Shown one piece after another: positions 33,425-41,151 of a stretch of DNA of 64,000 bases. Every line of letters begins with the position of its first letter. The stretch's first letter is position 1. The stretch comes from an uncultured Lachnospiraceae bacterium (GTDB lineage Bacteria; Bacillota; Clostridia; Lachnospirales; Lachnospiraceae), in NCBI GenBank assembly GCA_910586555.1, contig CAJUJY010000014.1, positions 1 through 64,000 of the forward strand. Reading direction: 5' to 3'. The notes below the pieces were generated by a model. The model saw only the letters and a program-made list of their open reading frames with translations, did not search any database and was not told the origin of the DNA. The translations under genes and the position numbers were made by a program.

Positions 33425-34394
33425 TGTACTGCTTGTTAAAAGATGCCTGGCAGAATCCAGGGAAAAGGCTAAGGCGGTAATAATGGCAGGAGATGTGTTT
33501 GTAAACGGACAGCGTGAGGATAAAGCAGGAAGCACATTTTTTGAAGATGTAGTTATTGATGTAAAACAAACTTCAATGAAGTATGCCAGCAGGGGAGGGT
33601 TTAAGCTTGAAAAGGCTGTTTTATTATGGGATATCTGCCTTGACGGGCTTATCTGCCTTGATGCAGGCTCTTCAACAGGAGGATTTACAGACTGCATGTT
33701 ACAAAATGGTGCAGCAAAAGTTTATGCTGTAGATGTTGGAACAAACCAGCTTGCGTGGAAACTGCGGAAAGACAGCCGGGTTGTTTCTATGGAAAAGACT
33801 AATATAAGATATATAACACATAATGACATTCCTTGTGATATAAGTTTTGCCTCAATAGATGTTGCCTTTATATCACTTACAAAGGTACTTGTCCCGGTAC
33901 GTATGCTTCTTGGCAGCAAAGGAAGGGTTGTGTGCCTTATAAAGCCGCAGTTTGAGGCAGGACGTGAAAAAGTCGGCAAAAAAGGGGTAGTGCGTGATAA
34001 GGCAATACATCTTGAAGTTATTGGAAATATTATGGTTTATGCATTATCTGTGGGGTTTTTAATACTTGGTTTAAGTTATTCGCCAATAAAAGGGCCAGAG
34101 GGCAATATAGAATATCTTCTATATCTGGAAAAAAATGAAAACATTACAGATAATAATATTCCAGACAGTACTGCTTCTGGCAAAGACACTAAGGATATTG
34201 CACATAATAATATCCAGGATAAAAATATTGCGCATAATGATATCTGGGATAAAAATATCCAGAATATAGAAATTCCAGACGGGACGGATATTAATATAGA
34301 AAGGCTTAATAAAGCAAGGGAAGAATTTAATTTAAAATACAGGAAGCTTGCAGAGGATATTACAGAACAGGCACATACAGACCTGGATAAGTGA
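33399..34394 (+). CDS. TlyA family rRNA 2'-O-methyltransferase with a repeat-rich insertion
   Basis: A hemolysin-A/TlyA-type methyltransferase. An N-terminal S4 RNA-binding domain (RLDVLLVKRCLAESREKAKAVIMAGDVFVNGQ) is followed by an FtsJ-like SAM-dependent fold with LDAGSSTGGFTDC (about residues 87-99), ASIDVAFISL and KPQFEAGREKVGKKGVV. Length 331, against about 270 normally. The excess lies at about residues 245-305, where near-repeats such as DIAHNNIQDKNIAHNDIWDKN interrupt the link to the conserved C-terminal helix (LNKAREEFNLKYRKLAE). The DNA of the insert contains a 19-mer shared with the porB leader. Symbol tlyA is often used for this family. Confidence 0.92.
   Translation: MKKKKERLDVLLVKRCLAESREKAKAVIMAGDVFVNGQREDKAGSTFFEDVVIDVKQTSMKYASRGGFKLEKAVLLWDICLDGLICLDAGSSTGGFTDCMLQNGAAKVYAVDVGTNQLAWKLRKDSRVVSMEKTNIRYITHNDIPCDISFASIDVAFISLTKVLVPVRMLLGSKGRVVCLIKPQFEAGREKVGKKGVVRDKAIHLEVIGNIMVYALSVGFLILGLSYSPIKGPEGNIEYLLYLEKNENITDNNIPDSTASGKDTKDIAHNNIQDKNIAHNDIWDKNIQNIEIPDGTDINIERLNKAREEFNLKYRKLAEDITEQAHTDLDK
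34210..34263. repeat. In-gene tandem repeat sharing a 19-mer with the porB leader
   Basis: ATATCCAGGATAAAAATAT (34210-34228) is followed by a second, diverged unit ATATCTGGGATAAAAATATCC (from about 34240). The identical 19-mer occurs on the opposite strand at 38821-38839 in a non-coding tandem repeat. The units contain partly self-complementary ATATCC/GGATA segments. Confidence 0.65.
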
Positions 34395-34406
34395 GGATTG
34401 GCTATA

Positions 34407-35273
34407 ATGGAGCATTTTTGTATTATTACAAATAGTGGTAAAAAAGCAAACTATGATATGGTGCATCATATTATGAGATATATGGAAAAATATGGAAAGC
34501 AGTGTATTACACTTGAAAACCAGATGTCGTCCTCGGCGGGCATAAGGCATTTTACAGATGTGTCCAAAATACCAGAAGATACAGAGTGTGTGATAGTCCT
34601 TGGCGGTGATGGCACAATGATACAGGCAGCAATAGACCTTGTACATAAGAACCTTCCGGTTATTGGTGTAAATACGGGAAACCTTGGCTTTCTTACAGAG
34701 GTGGAAAGTAATAATGTTGATATTGCATTAGATAAGCTTTTTAATAATGATTTTGCTATTGAAAGCAGGATAATGCTTAAGGAAATATCTTATTTTAAAC
34801 AGCCTGACAGCCGTTCTTCTTGTTATGCATTAAATGATATTGTTGTAAGTAAAAGGGGTGGTGCAAGGCTTATAACAATAAAAGTGTTTTTAAATAATGA
34901 ACTTGCTGATATATACAGGGCAGATGGCATAATAATATCAACACCTACTGGTTCAACAGGATATAATTTGTCAGCGGGCGGTCCTGTTTTAGTACCGCAT
35001 CTTAAGGCCACAATAGTTACGCCAGTATGTCCCCATGCGCTGAATAAAAGAAGCCTTGTTGTAGATGTATCTGACAGGATAACACTTGAAATAGGGCAGA
35101 CAAAAGAAACAGGGAAAGACTTTGCGGTAGTGGCAGCAGATGGAAGGAATGTAGGTGAGGTTTCTACAGGAAACAGGCTTGTAATAGAAGTGCCACATGC
35201 AGTAACACAGATTGTAAAACTTTCAGGCATAGGATTTTATGAAAAAATGCGCCAGAAGCTTAACCAGACATAA
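34407..35273 (+). CDS. nadK: NAD kinase
   Basis: Phosphorylates NAD to NADP. The ATP-site motif LGGDGTMIQAA lies near residues 64-74, then NTGNLGFLTEVE, and the NAD-site regions YALNDIVVSK and DGIIISTPTGSTGYNLSAGGP are intact. ATG 34407 is used: GAGG at 34393-34396 fits its spacing, whereas an upstream TTG at 34398 would overlap that site. Length 288. It is placed after tlyA and before argR, the common Firmicutes order. Confidence 0.95.
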   Translation: MEHFCIITNSGKKANYDMVHHIMRYMEKYGKQCITLENQMSSSAGIRHFTDVSKIPEDTECVIVLGGDGTMIQAAIDLVHKNLPVIGVNTGNLGFLTEVESNNVDIALDKLFNNDFAIESRIMLKEISYFKQPDSRSSCYALNDIVVSKRGGARLITIKVFLNNELADIYRADGIIISTPTGSTGYNLSAGGPVLVPHLKATIVTPVCPHALNKRSLVVDVSDRITLEIGQTKETGKDFAVVAADGRNVGEVSTGNRLVIEVPHAVTQIVKLSGIGFYEKMRQKLNQT

Positions 35274-35329
35274 CTTTGCCACTTAAAGGCAGTGGGTTTC
35301 TGGCTGCGGCAACCGAAAGGATTTTATTT

Positions 35330-35788
35330 ATGAAAATAGAAAGACGGGCTAAAATACTGGAACTTATTGGAAAGTACCAGATTGAAACACAGGAAGAACT
35401 TGGCGCACGTCTTGAAGCGGCAGGTTTTCCAGTTACCCAGGCAACTATATCAAGGGATATACGTGAACTTAAGCTTACTAAAGTTACAGTAGATGGTGTA
35501 CACCAGAAATATACACAGCTACAGGAAAAAGAAACAAATCTTTACAGTAAATATGTAAATGTGTTAAGAGATGGTTTTTTATATATGGAACAGGCAGAAA
35601 ACATACTTGTAATACGGACGCTTTCAGGCATGGCAATGGCAGTAGCCGCTGCGGTTGATAATATTGAAATACCAGGGGTGGCAGGGACAATCGCAGGTGA
35701 TGACACAGTTATGTGTGCAATACATTCAACAGGTGAAGTTCCGAGGGTTATGGAAAAGATTGTAAAGTTTATGAAAGAAGGAAGTTAA
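35330..35788 (+). CDS. argR: Arginine repressor
   Basis: ArgR is a hexameric, arginine-binding transcription factor for arginine synthesis and breakdown. The N-terminal winged helix (RRAKILELIGKYQIETQEELGARLEAAGFPVTQATISRDIRELKLTKV) and the C-terminal oligomerisation/arginine domain (GMAMAVAAAVDNIEIPGVAGTIAGDDTVM) are complete. ATG 35330 gives 152 residues, the family norm; the frame is open to 35276 but without a ribosome site. CGAAAGG before the start may be a diverged member of the start-site hairpin repeat. recN usually follows argR in Clostridia but is absent here. Confidence 0.95.
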   Translation: MKIERRAKILELIGKYQIETQEELGARLEAAGFPVTQATISRDIRELKLTKVTVDGVHQKYTQLQEKETNLYSKYVNVLRDGFLYMEQAENILVIRTLSGMAMAVAAAVDNIEIPGVAGTIAGDDTVMCAIHSTGEVPRVMEKIVKFMKEGS

Positions 35789-35789
35789 A

Positions 35790-36407
35790 ATGATATCAAT
35801 ATGCCCAAAGTGCAGAAGCTATAAATGGAATAATATTGTAGAGGATAATTATATTATCTGCCCTGATTGTGGAAAACGGTGGAGTTTTATTAAAAAGCCT
35901 TTGTATATAATTACAGGCTGTAGCGGGGCTGGCAAAACAACTGTTGCACAAACATTACAGAAATTAACCACAGATTATGTAGTGCTTGATGCAGACATTT
36001 TCTATAATATTATGCCTCATGAAAATGAAGAAGATTATTTAAACCAGATAGAACAGATATACAATATTTCAAAAAATATTACACAGTGCCAGAAATCTGT
36101 TATCTGGACAATGACAGGAAATATAGATAAATTATTTAAAGCATATAATGCCAGGTTTTTTGATGGAATAAATGTACTGGCAATTGTGTGCAGTGATAAG
36201 GAATTAAGGAAAAGAATGACAGAAGGACGTAAAATTACTGATGAAAACTGGATTTGCGATTCTTCCAGGTATAACAGTTATTTAAGGACACATAATAAAA
36301 TTGGTGATGTTTTTTTCCAGGCATTGGATACGGATAATAAAACCCCACGTGAAACTGCAGAAAGTATTATTGCATGGATAAATTCCAAATCAGGAGAAAT
36401 GTTGTAA
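35790..36407 (+). CDS. Zinc-ribbon P-loop kinase-like protein
   Basis: A 205-residue protein of unknown substrate. Residues 1-30 form a zinc ribbon (CPKC...CPDCGKRW). A P-loop follows, ITGCSGAGKTTVAQTLQKL (about residues 41-59), with VVLDADIFYNIM resembling the acceptor-site segment of small-molecule or nucleoside kinases. IVCSDKELRKRMTEGRKITDENW looks like a lid region. It begins 1 bp after the argR stop, so it is probably read from the same operon. The combination of zinc ribbon and kinase occurs in scattered Firmicutes proteins; no function is known to me. Confidence 0.7.
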   Translation: MISICPKCRSYKWNNIVEDNYIICPDCGKRWSFIKKPLYIITGCSGAGKTTVAQTLQKLTTDYVVLDADIFYNIMPHENEEDYLNQIEQIYNISKNITQCQKSVIWTMTGNIDKLFKAYNARFFDGINVLAIVCSDKELRKRMTEGRKITDENWICDSSRYNSYLRTHNKIGDVFFQALDTDNKTPRETAESIIAWINSKSGEML

Positions 36408-36423
36408 GAAAGGGGAATAAGGT

Positions 36424-36789
36424 ATGGGAATGGATTTAGATTTCTGGAAGTACAAGGAAGGTGCTTCACATAATGATGGTAAAGTTTATGAACTTGCATG
36501 TTGTGATGGCAAGGTGCTTGAAGAACTGGAAAACCTGCCATCAGACAGTATTCTTGAAGATATTGCCTATGCTTTTAAAGGGTGGGATGCTATAGACAGA
36601 TATAATTACGAAAGCAAAAATACAAGTGGTTCTTTCCAGGTTTTTACAACAGGACAGATTGCCAGGTTTGACTGTTATGGAATGGAAAACAAGGATATAA
36701 ATTTAATTATAGATATTATGCATAAATATGGCTGCCCGTTATATGACCCGCAAGTTCCGCAAAGGTTTGATACATGGACAGCACAATAA
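36424..36789 (+). CDS. Small conserved-looking protein, function unknown
   Basis: A 121-residue soluble, acidic protein without membrane segments or a motif I recognise (GMDLDFWKYKEGAS, VLEELENLPSDSILEDIAYAF, YGCPLYDPQVPQRFDTW). GAAAGGGG lies before ATG 36424, and it follows the kinase-like gene by 16 bp, so the two are likely co-expressed. A strong terminator stands immediately after it. Confidence 0.6.
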   Translation: MGMDLDFWKYKEGASHNDGKVYELACCDGKVLEELENLPSDSILEDIAYAFKGWDAIDRYNYESKNTSGSFQVFTTGQIARFDCYGMENKDINLIIDIMHKYGCPLYDPQVPQRFDTWTAQ

Positions 36790-36794
36790 TATTT

Positions 36795-36840
36795 AAAACT
36801 GTCCCATAAGACAAAGGGCTGCCTGTGGGACAGTTTTTAT
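36795..36840. terminator. Strong bidirectional terminator
   Basis: AAAACTGTCCCA (36795-36806) pairs with TGGGACAGTTTT (36826-36837) and a T-run follows; the opposite strand also ends in T's. It ends both the asp23-argR-kinase transcription unit and the convergent LysR gene. Confidence 0.85.
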
Positions 36841-36843
36841 ATT

Positions 36844-37734
36844 TTAATTTCCAGCAAATTCTTGCTGCTGGTATTTTTTTAATATATGTTTATATAATGT
36901 CCTTGCCGCTGGTGCCATAAACCCAGGGTTTAATGTTGCAATTCCTATTATCCTGTATGTTTCAGGTTCTACAGGGTAACAGTCAACTTTATATGGTATA
37001 TCATTCATTACCATTTCTGGCATAATGCATATACCAAAACCATTAGCAACCATTGCTATTGTTGATAAATCATCTACAACATGGTAGTTTGACTGTATAT
37101 TAAATGAATTTTCCTTAAGGAAATTCTGTATATCAGCATCTGTTGATTCCCGTTGTGTCACAAACTGGTGGCACCGCATTTCATCAATACCCATATAATT
37201 TTTATTTCCTGTTTTTATTGTGCCTTTTGGCATTACACATAAAAGCCTGTCTTTATATAGTGGCTGTATTGGTATATCACATGCACTTGATACAGATAAA
37301 AAGCCAAGGTCTGTAACCCCGTTTTTTATCCAGTATGCCACATCATCATATGTTCCCTGGAATATTTCTATTGTTATATCCGGATATAATTTTTTAAACG
37401 AATTTAATATATCTGGTATCCAGTTAGTACATACACTTGAAAAACAGCCTATTTTAACTTTGCCCTGTTTAAGCCCGTTAAATTCTGCAACTGCCTGCTG
37501 TAAACTTTCATCACTGTTTAATACAGCATTAACATAAGGCAGCAGGTGTCCGCCATAGTTAGTAAGGGTAACCCCTGTTTTACTTCTGATTAGCAGTGAG
37601 AATCCAAGTTCATTTTCCATAGAGGATATGGCATGGCTTATTGCTGACGGGGTAAGGCCAAGAATATCTGCTGCCTTTCTGAAACTTCCTTGTTCAGCAA
37701 CTGTTTTGAATACCTGGTATGTTAATAAAGTCAT
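36844..37734 (-). CDS. LysR family transcriptional regulator
   Basis: A 296-residue LysR-type regulator. The N-terminal winged helix reads LLTYQVFKTVAEQGSFRKAADILGLTPSAISHAISSMENELGFSLLIRS (residues 3-51), followed by a substrate-binding domain (KVGCFSSVCTNWIPDILNSFKKLYPDITIEIFQG-type start). It lies 78 bp downstream of an orphan PorB-like gene on the same strand. An inverted repeat TTTCTTAAT/ATTAAGAAA (about 37749-37786) occupies the gap and could be its autoregulatory site. The effector is unknown. Confidence 0.9.
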   Translation of the reverse strand: MTLLTYQVFKTVAEQGSFRKAADILGLTPSAISHAISSMENELGFSLLIRSKTGVTLTNYGGHLLPYVNAVLNSDESLQQAVAEFNGLKQGKVKIGCFSSVCTNWIPDILNSFKKLYPDITIEIFQGTYDDVAYWIKNGVTDLGFLSVSSACDIPIQPLYKDRLLCVMPKGTIKTGNKNYMGIDEMRCHQFVTQRESTDADIQNFLKENSFNIQSNYHVVDDLSTIAMVANGFGICIMPEMVMNDIPYKVDCYPVEPETYRIIGIATLNPGFMAPAARTLYKHILKKYQQQEFAGN

Positions 37735-37812
37735 ATTTATGCACCTTATTTCTTAATGTGGAATAATTTATCCAGGAATTAAGAAAATATTAATAAACAG
37801 CCTGGGAAAATT

Positions 37813-38766
37813 TCAGGCTTTAGTTTCCTTTGAACATTTATATAGTAAATCTTCCCACCTTCTGTCAACTTCTGCCTGGAACTGTTCTATAAGCCCTTCA
37901 TTTCCCTTTTTAAACAGGTGTTTAAACCTTCCCTGTACCCTTAGGAAATCTTCTATTGGGAGTTTTTTTGCAGGTTTATAGGATAATGTCCATTTGCCGT
38001 GGTCAACTTCAAACAGAGGCCAGTAACAGGTTTCAACTGCAAGCCTGCATATTTCCATGATTTCAGAAGTTTCATACCTCCAGCCCCTTGGACATGGTGT
38101 CATTATATTAAGGAATGACGCGCCTTCTGTATATATTGCCCTTTCTGATTTTATATGTATGTCTTTAAAATCTTTAGTAAATGTAGTCTGGGCAACGTAA
38201 GGTACATAATGGTCTGCAATAATGCTTGTCAGATCTTTGCGGTTCTGCATTTTGCCATTGGATTTCTTGCCAACAGGCGTAGTAGTTGTATCTGCATATA
38301 CAGGTGTAGCGGAAGAACGCTGTATTCCTGTATTCATATAAGCACCATTGTCATAACATACATAAACTATGTCATGGCCGCGTTCCATTGCACCAGAAAG
38401 TGACTGGAAACCTATATCATATGTGCCGCCGTCACCGCCAAATGTTATAAATTTAAATGTTTCTTCCTTAGGTATTTTCCCACGCTTTTTTAATACCCTG
38501 TATGCAGTTTCTACACCACTTAATGTAGCACCTGCATTTTCAAATGCATTGTGTATATAACTGTCTTCCCATGATGTATATGGGTACATAAAAGAAGAAA
38601 CCTCAAGACAGCCTGTAGCATTTCCTATAACAGCCCTGTCACCTTCATGCAAAGAGCGCAGTACAGCCCGTACTGCTATTGTAGAGCCACAACCGGCACA
38701 CATGCGGTGGCCTGGTGCCAGGCGTTCTGGTTTATCCATCATTGTTTTTAAACTATAATTATCCAT
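37813..38766 (-). CDS. porB: 2-oxoacid:ferredoxin oxidoreductase beta subunit (PorB-like), orphan
   Basis: This subunit binds thiamine diphosphate and one 4Fe-4S cluster in pyruvate:ferredoxin oxidoreductase. Cysteines of MCAGCGSTIA (about residues 22-31) and a later Cys ligate the cluster; FGGDGGTYDIGFQSLSGAMERG and VCYDNGAYMNTGIQRS form the TPP site. Length 317 is normal for PorB. An excellent AAGGAGG site and its own promoter precede it. However, no alpha, gamma or delta subunit gene is adjacent: upstream is 120 nt of leader and a divergent response regulator, downstream a LysR gene. It must pair with subunits encoded elsewhere or be a remnant of a split operon. Substrate pyruvate is inferred. 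Confidence 0.9.
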   Translation of the reverse strand: MDNYSLKTMMDKPERLAPGHRMCAGCGSTIAVRAVLRSLHEGDRAVIGNATGCLEVSSFMYPYTSWEDSYIHNAFENAGATLSGVETAYRVLKKRGKIPKEETFKFITFGGDGGTYDIGFQSLSGAMERGHDIVYVCYDNGAYMNTGIQRSSATPVYADTTTTPVGKKSNGKMQNRKDLTSIIADHYVPYVAQTTFTKDFKDIHIKSERAIYTEGASFLNIMTPCPRGWRYETSEIMEICRLAVETCYWPLFEVDHGKWTLSYKPAKKLPIEDFLRVQGRFKHLFKKGNEGLIEQFQAEVDRRWEDLLYKCSKETKA

Positions 38767-38779
38767 TATTTCTGTTATT

Positions 38780-38865
38780 CCTCCTTACCAGATATTTTAT
38801 CTTAGATGTATTTATCTCAGATATTTTTATCCTGGATATATCTACCTTAGATATATTTATCTTTT
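38780..38865 (-). repeat. Tandem 15-bp repeats in the porB 5' leader
   Basis: About five imperfect units of 14-16 bp, on the minus strand of the type AGATAAATATATCT, follow one another. Each is partly self-complementary (AGATA/TATCT), so the transcript could carry a row of small hairpins just before the ribosome site. One unit includes ATATCCAGGATAAAAATAT, identical to a coding repeat in the tlyA-type gene. Confidence 0.7.
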
Positions 38866-38886
38866 AATTTGTATATCCGGGTATTT

Positions 38887-38915
38887 ATTATAGCACTGCT
38901 TATTTACTGGCACAA
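38887..38915 (-). promoter_or_regulatory. Promoter of the orphan porB gene
   Basis: On the minus strand TTGTGC, a 17-bp spacer and a perfect TATAAT. The transcript would have a leader of about 115 nt containing the tandem hairpins. This supports porB being transcribed on its own. Confidence 0.65.
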
Positions 38916-39182
38916 GAGTTAATTTTGCAAAACCATATCCATTTTATAAATTATCTCATGTTTATGTATAGTTTTTTTTAGCTTATAATATAAATAAATT
39001 TTGCCTTTATCTGGACTGGCATGGCCTGGCAGATAACCCGCACAATCTTAAAATTAACATAATTAGTTTTTAATAAAAAAGTAAGGATTTAAATGTGCAT
39101 ATGTGGTATTCTTAATAAAATGATACAAAAATGATGGGTATTGGGATGTGTTGTGCACACCACCAGAAAGAAGGGGGATTAA

Positions 39183-39878
39183 ATGGAAAGCACGAATATT
39201 TTAGTAGTTGATGATGACCATGATATAGCCGACCTGGTTTCAATACACCTTAAGGGTGAAGGCTATAACTGCTTCAAGGCCTATAATGGCAAGGAAGCAA
39301 TAAATATATTTACAAACCAGAATATAGACCTTGCAATACTTGATATTATGATGCCAGGCGTTGATGGCAGGCAGGTATGTGCTAAAATACGCGAAAGCAG
39401 TACAATACCTATTATAATGCTTAGTGCCAGGGACAGTGAGAATGATAAAGTAGAAGGCCTTATTAATGGTGCGGATGATTATGTAACAAAACCATTTAAT
39501 ACAATGGAGTTAATTGCAAGGGTAAAATCACAGCTAAGGCGTTACCAGAACTTTGGCGGTGTTAAAGAAAAGTCTGCGGAGTCTGTTGAATTGGAAAATT
39601 TATGGATGGACAGAAGCCTCCACCAGGTTAAGGCATATGGAAAAGATGTTAAACTTACCCCTATAGAGTTTGATATATTATTCCTTATGGCATCGCACCC
39701 TAACAATGTATTTTCAACAGATGAGATTTTTGAAAGAGTATGGAAAGAAAAAAGCTTTGAGATGAGCAACACTGTAATGGTGCATATAAGAAGGCTGCGT
39801 GAGAAAATAGAACTAGAACCAAGAAATGCACAGATTATAAAAACTGTATGGGGAGTTGGCTATAAGATTGAAGCATAG
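39183..39878 (+). CDS. OmpR/VanR-type response regulator
   Basis: A 231-residue response regulator. Receiver domain: acidic pocket DDDHD near residues 9-13, phosphorylation Asp in LAILDIMMPG (about residue 54), and Lys in YVTKPFN. The C-terminal winged helix contains LTPIEFDILFLMASHPNNVFSTDEIFERVW and TVMVHIRRLREKIE. AAGGGGG precedes ATG 39183. The kinase gene overlaps its end. As the first gene of a long co-directional run to 56052 it probably controls that operon. Confidence 0.94.
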   Translation: MESTNILVVDDDHDIADLVSIHLKGEGYNCFKAYNGKEAINIFTNQNIDLAILDIMMPGVDGRQVCAKIRESSTIPIIMLSARDSENDKVEGLINGADDYVTKPFNTMELIARVKSQLRRYQNFGGVKEKSAESVELENLWMDRSLHQVKAYGKDVKLTPIEFDILFLMASHPNNVFSTDEIFERVWKEKSFEMSNTVMVHIRRLREKIELEPRNAQIIKTVWGVGYKIEA

Positions 39879-41091
39879 TATTTACAGAAGCCTCCGGGGG
39901 GAACTGGTTATTTACAGTATTATAAGCATGCTGCTTGCAGTAGCTACAGAATTTGCCCTGGGCATGATAGTAGCACTTGTTGCACATACATTCGGGACAT
40001 CAAGGAATGGTTATGGCAAACAGTATCCTGCAAATAATAAAAACAACTATAGCCCGCCAGAGTTTTTGCCAGATTACAGAGGCATTAAACACTGGAATAA
40101 GGACACAATTATGGTAATTATGTTTATTATACTTTTACTTGGGTTTATATTGTTTATATTTTACTTTCTTATACTGACAAGGCGCATTACAAAAGATATG
40201 AGTTATATATCAGGCTGTATTTCAAATATTGCATCGGGTGAAATGGAAGTACAGATTACAGGGATAAACAGGGAAGATGAAATAGGGGAAATAGCTTTAC
40301 AGGTAAACCGCATGTATGGTGAGATAGAAAGGCTTATGAAATCTGAGCGTGAAGCATTACAGGCAAATAAGGACATGATAACCTGTGTGGCACATGATTT
40401 GCGTACACCACTTACTTCTATTATAGGATATCTCCAGCTTGCAACAGATACAAATAAATATACTATGGAGGAAAGACAGAAGTATGCTAATATTGCCATG
40501 CGCAAGGCAAACAGGATGCAGGGGCTTATAGAAGAACTTTTTAACTATACAAAGCTTATGAGTGGTGAAATAACACTTCATAAAGACAATATAGATATAG
40601 TAAAGCTTGTCGGGCAGATGACAGAAGAATTTTATCCGCTTTTTATGGAAAGTAACCTTGAATATACATTAAGGCAGAATATAAACGGCCTTATTATGGA
40701 AGTTGATGGTGAACTTATAGCAAGGGCTGTTTCAAATCTTATAAGCAATGCTGTAAAATATGGCAAGGATGGAAAGGCAGTCCATATTGAAATTGAAAAA
40801 TATGATACTGAGCTGCAAATACGTGTAACTAACTTTGGTCTGGTAATACCAGAGGAAAGTATAGAACATATTTTTGATAAGTTCTACAGGGTAGAAAGTT
40901 CAAGGTCTGCACAGACAGGAGGGACAGGGCTTGGGCTTAATATAGCACAGGAAATAGCAATACTGCATGGTGGCAAGATAACAGTACAAAGCAGTGTTAA
41001 GGGGACATGTTTTACAATCGCACTGCCTGTAAATAGTACAAAAGATGATGAAAATAATAAAGAAAATGCTGGTGAAGGGCAAAGTAAATAG
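39868..41091 (+). CDS. VanS-like sensor histidine kinase
   Basis: A membrane kinase partner of the preceding regulator. Two helices (about residues 14-40 and 85-112) bracket a short extracellular loop of about 45 residues rich in Asn, Tyr and Pro, so a large sensor domain is absent. A HAMP region follows. The phospho-accepting His is in CVAHDLRTPLTSIIGYL (about residue 178), then the N-box SNLISNAVKYG and G-boxes GTGLGLNIAQEIA. The start is probably TTG 39868, 12 bp after GGGGAG; no ATG gives the first helix. Closest in layout to VanS-type kinases, which respond to envelope stress. Confidence 0.9.
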   Translation: MKHSIYRSLRGELVIYSIISMLLAVATEFALGMIVALVAHTFGTSRNGYGKQYPANNKNNYSPPEFLPDYRGIKHWNKDTIMVIMFIILLLGFILFIFYFLILTRRITKDMSYISGCISNIASGEMEVQITGINREDEIGEIALQVNRMYGEIERLMKSEREALQANKDMITCVAHDLRTPLTSIIGYLQLATDTNKYTMEERQKYANIAMRKANRMQGLIEELFNYTKLMSGEITLHKDNIDIVKLVGQMTEEFYPLFMESNLEYTLRQNINGLIMEVDGELIARAVSNLISNAVKYGKDGKAVHIEIEKYDTELQIRVTNFGLVIPEESIEHIFDKFYRVESSRSAQTGGTGLGLNIAQEIAILHGGKITVQSSVKGTCFTIALPVNSTKDDENNKENAGEGQSK

Positions 41092-41151
41092 AATAGCAAG
41101 ATAAAAAGGAGAAAGAAATGTAAAAAAGAAAGAAGGTATGGGAGAAGATAA

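Larger units (their letters stand above)
38767..39182. other. Divergent intergenic region with tandem repeat leader
   Basis: 416 bp between the divergent porB-like and response-regulator genes. It contains the porB leader tandem repeat (38780-38865) and the porB promoter (38887-38915). I see no recognisable remains of a porA gene. Confidence 0.55.
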
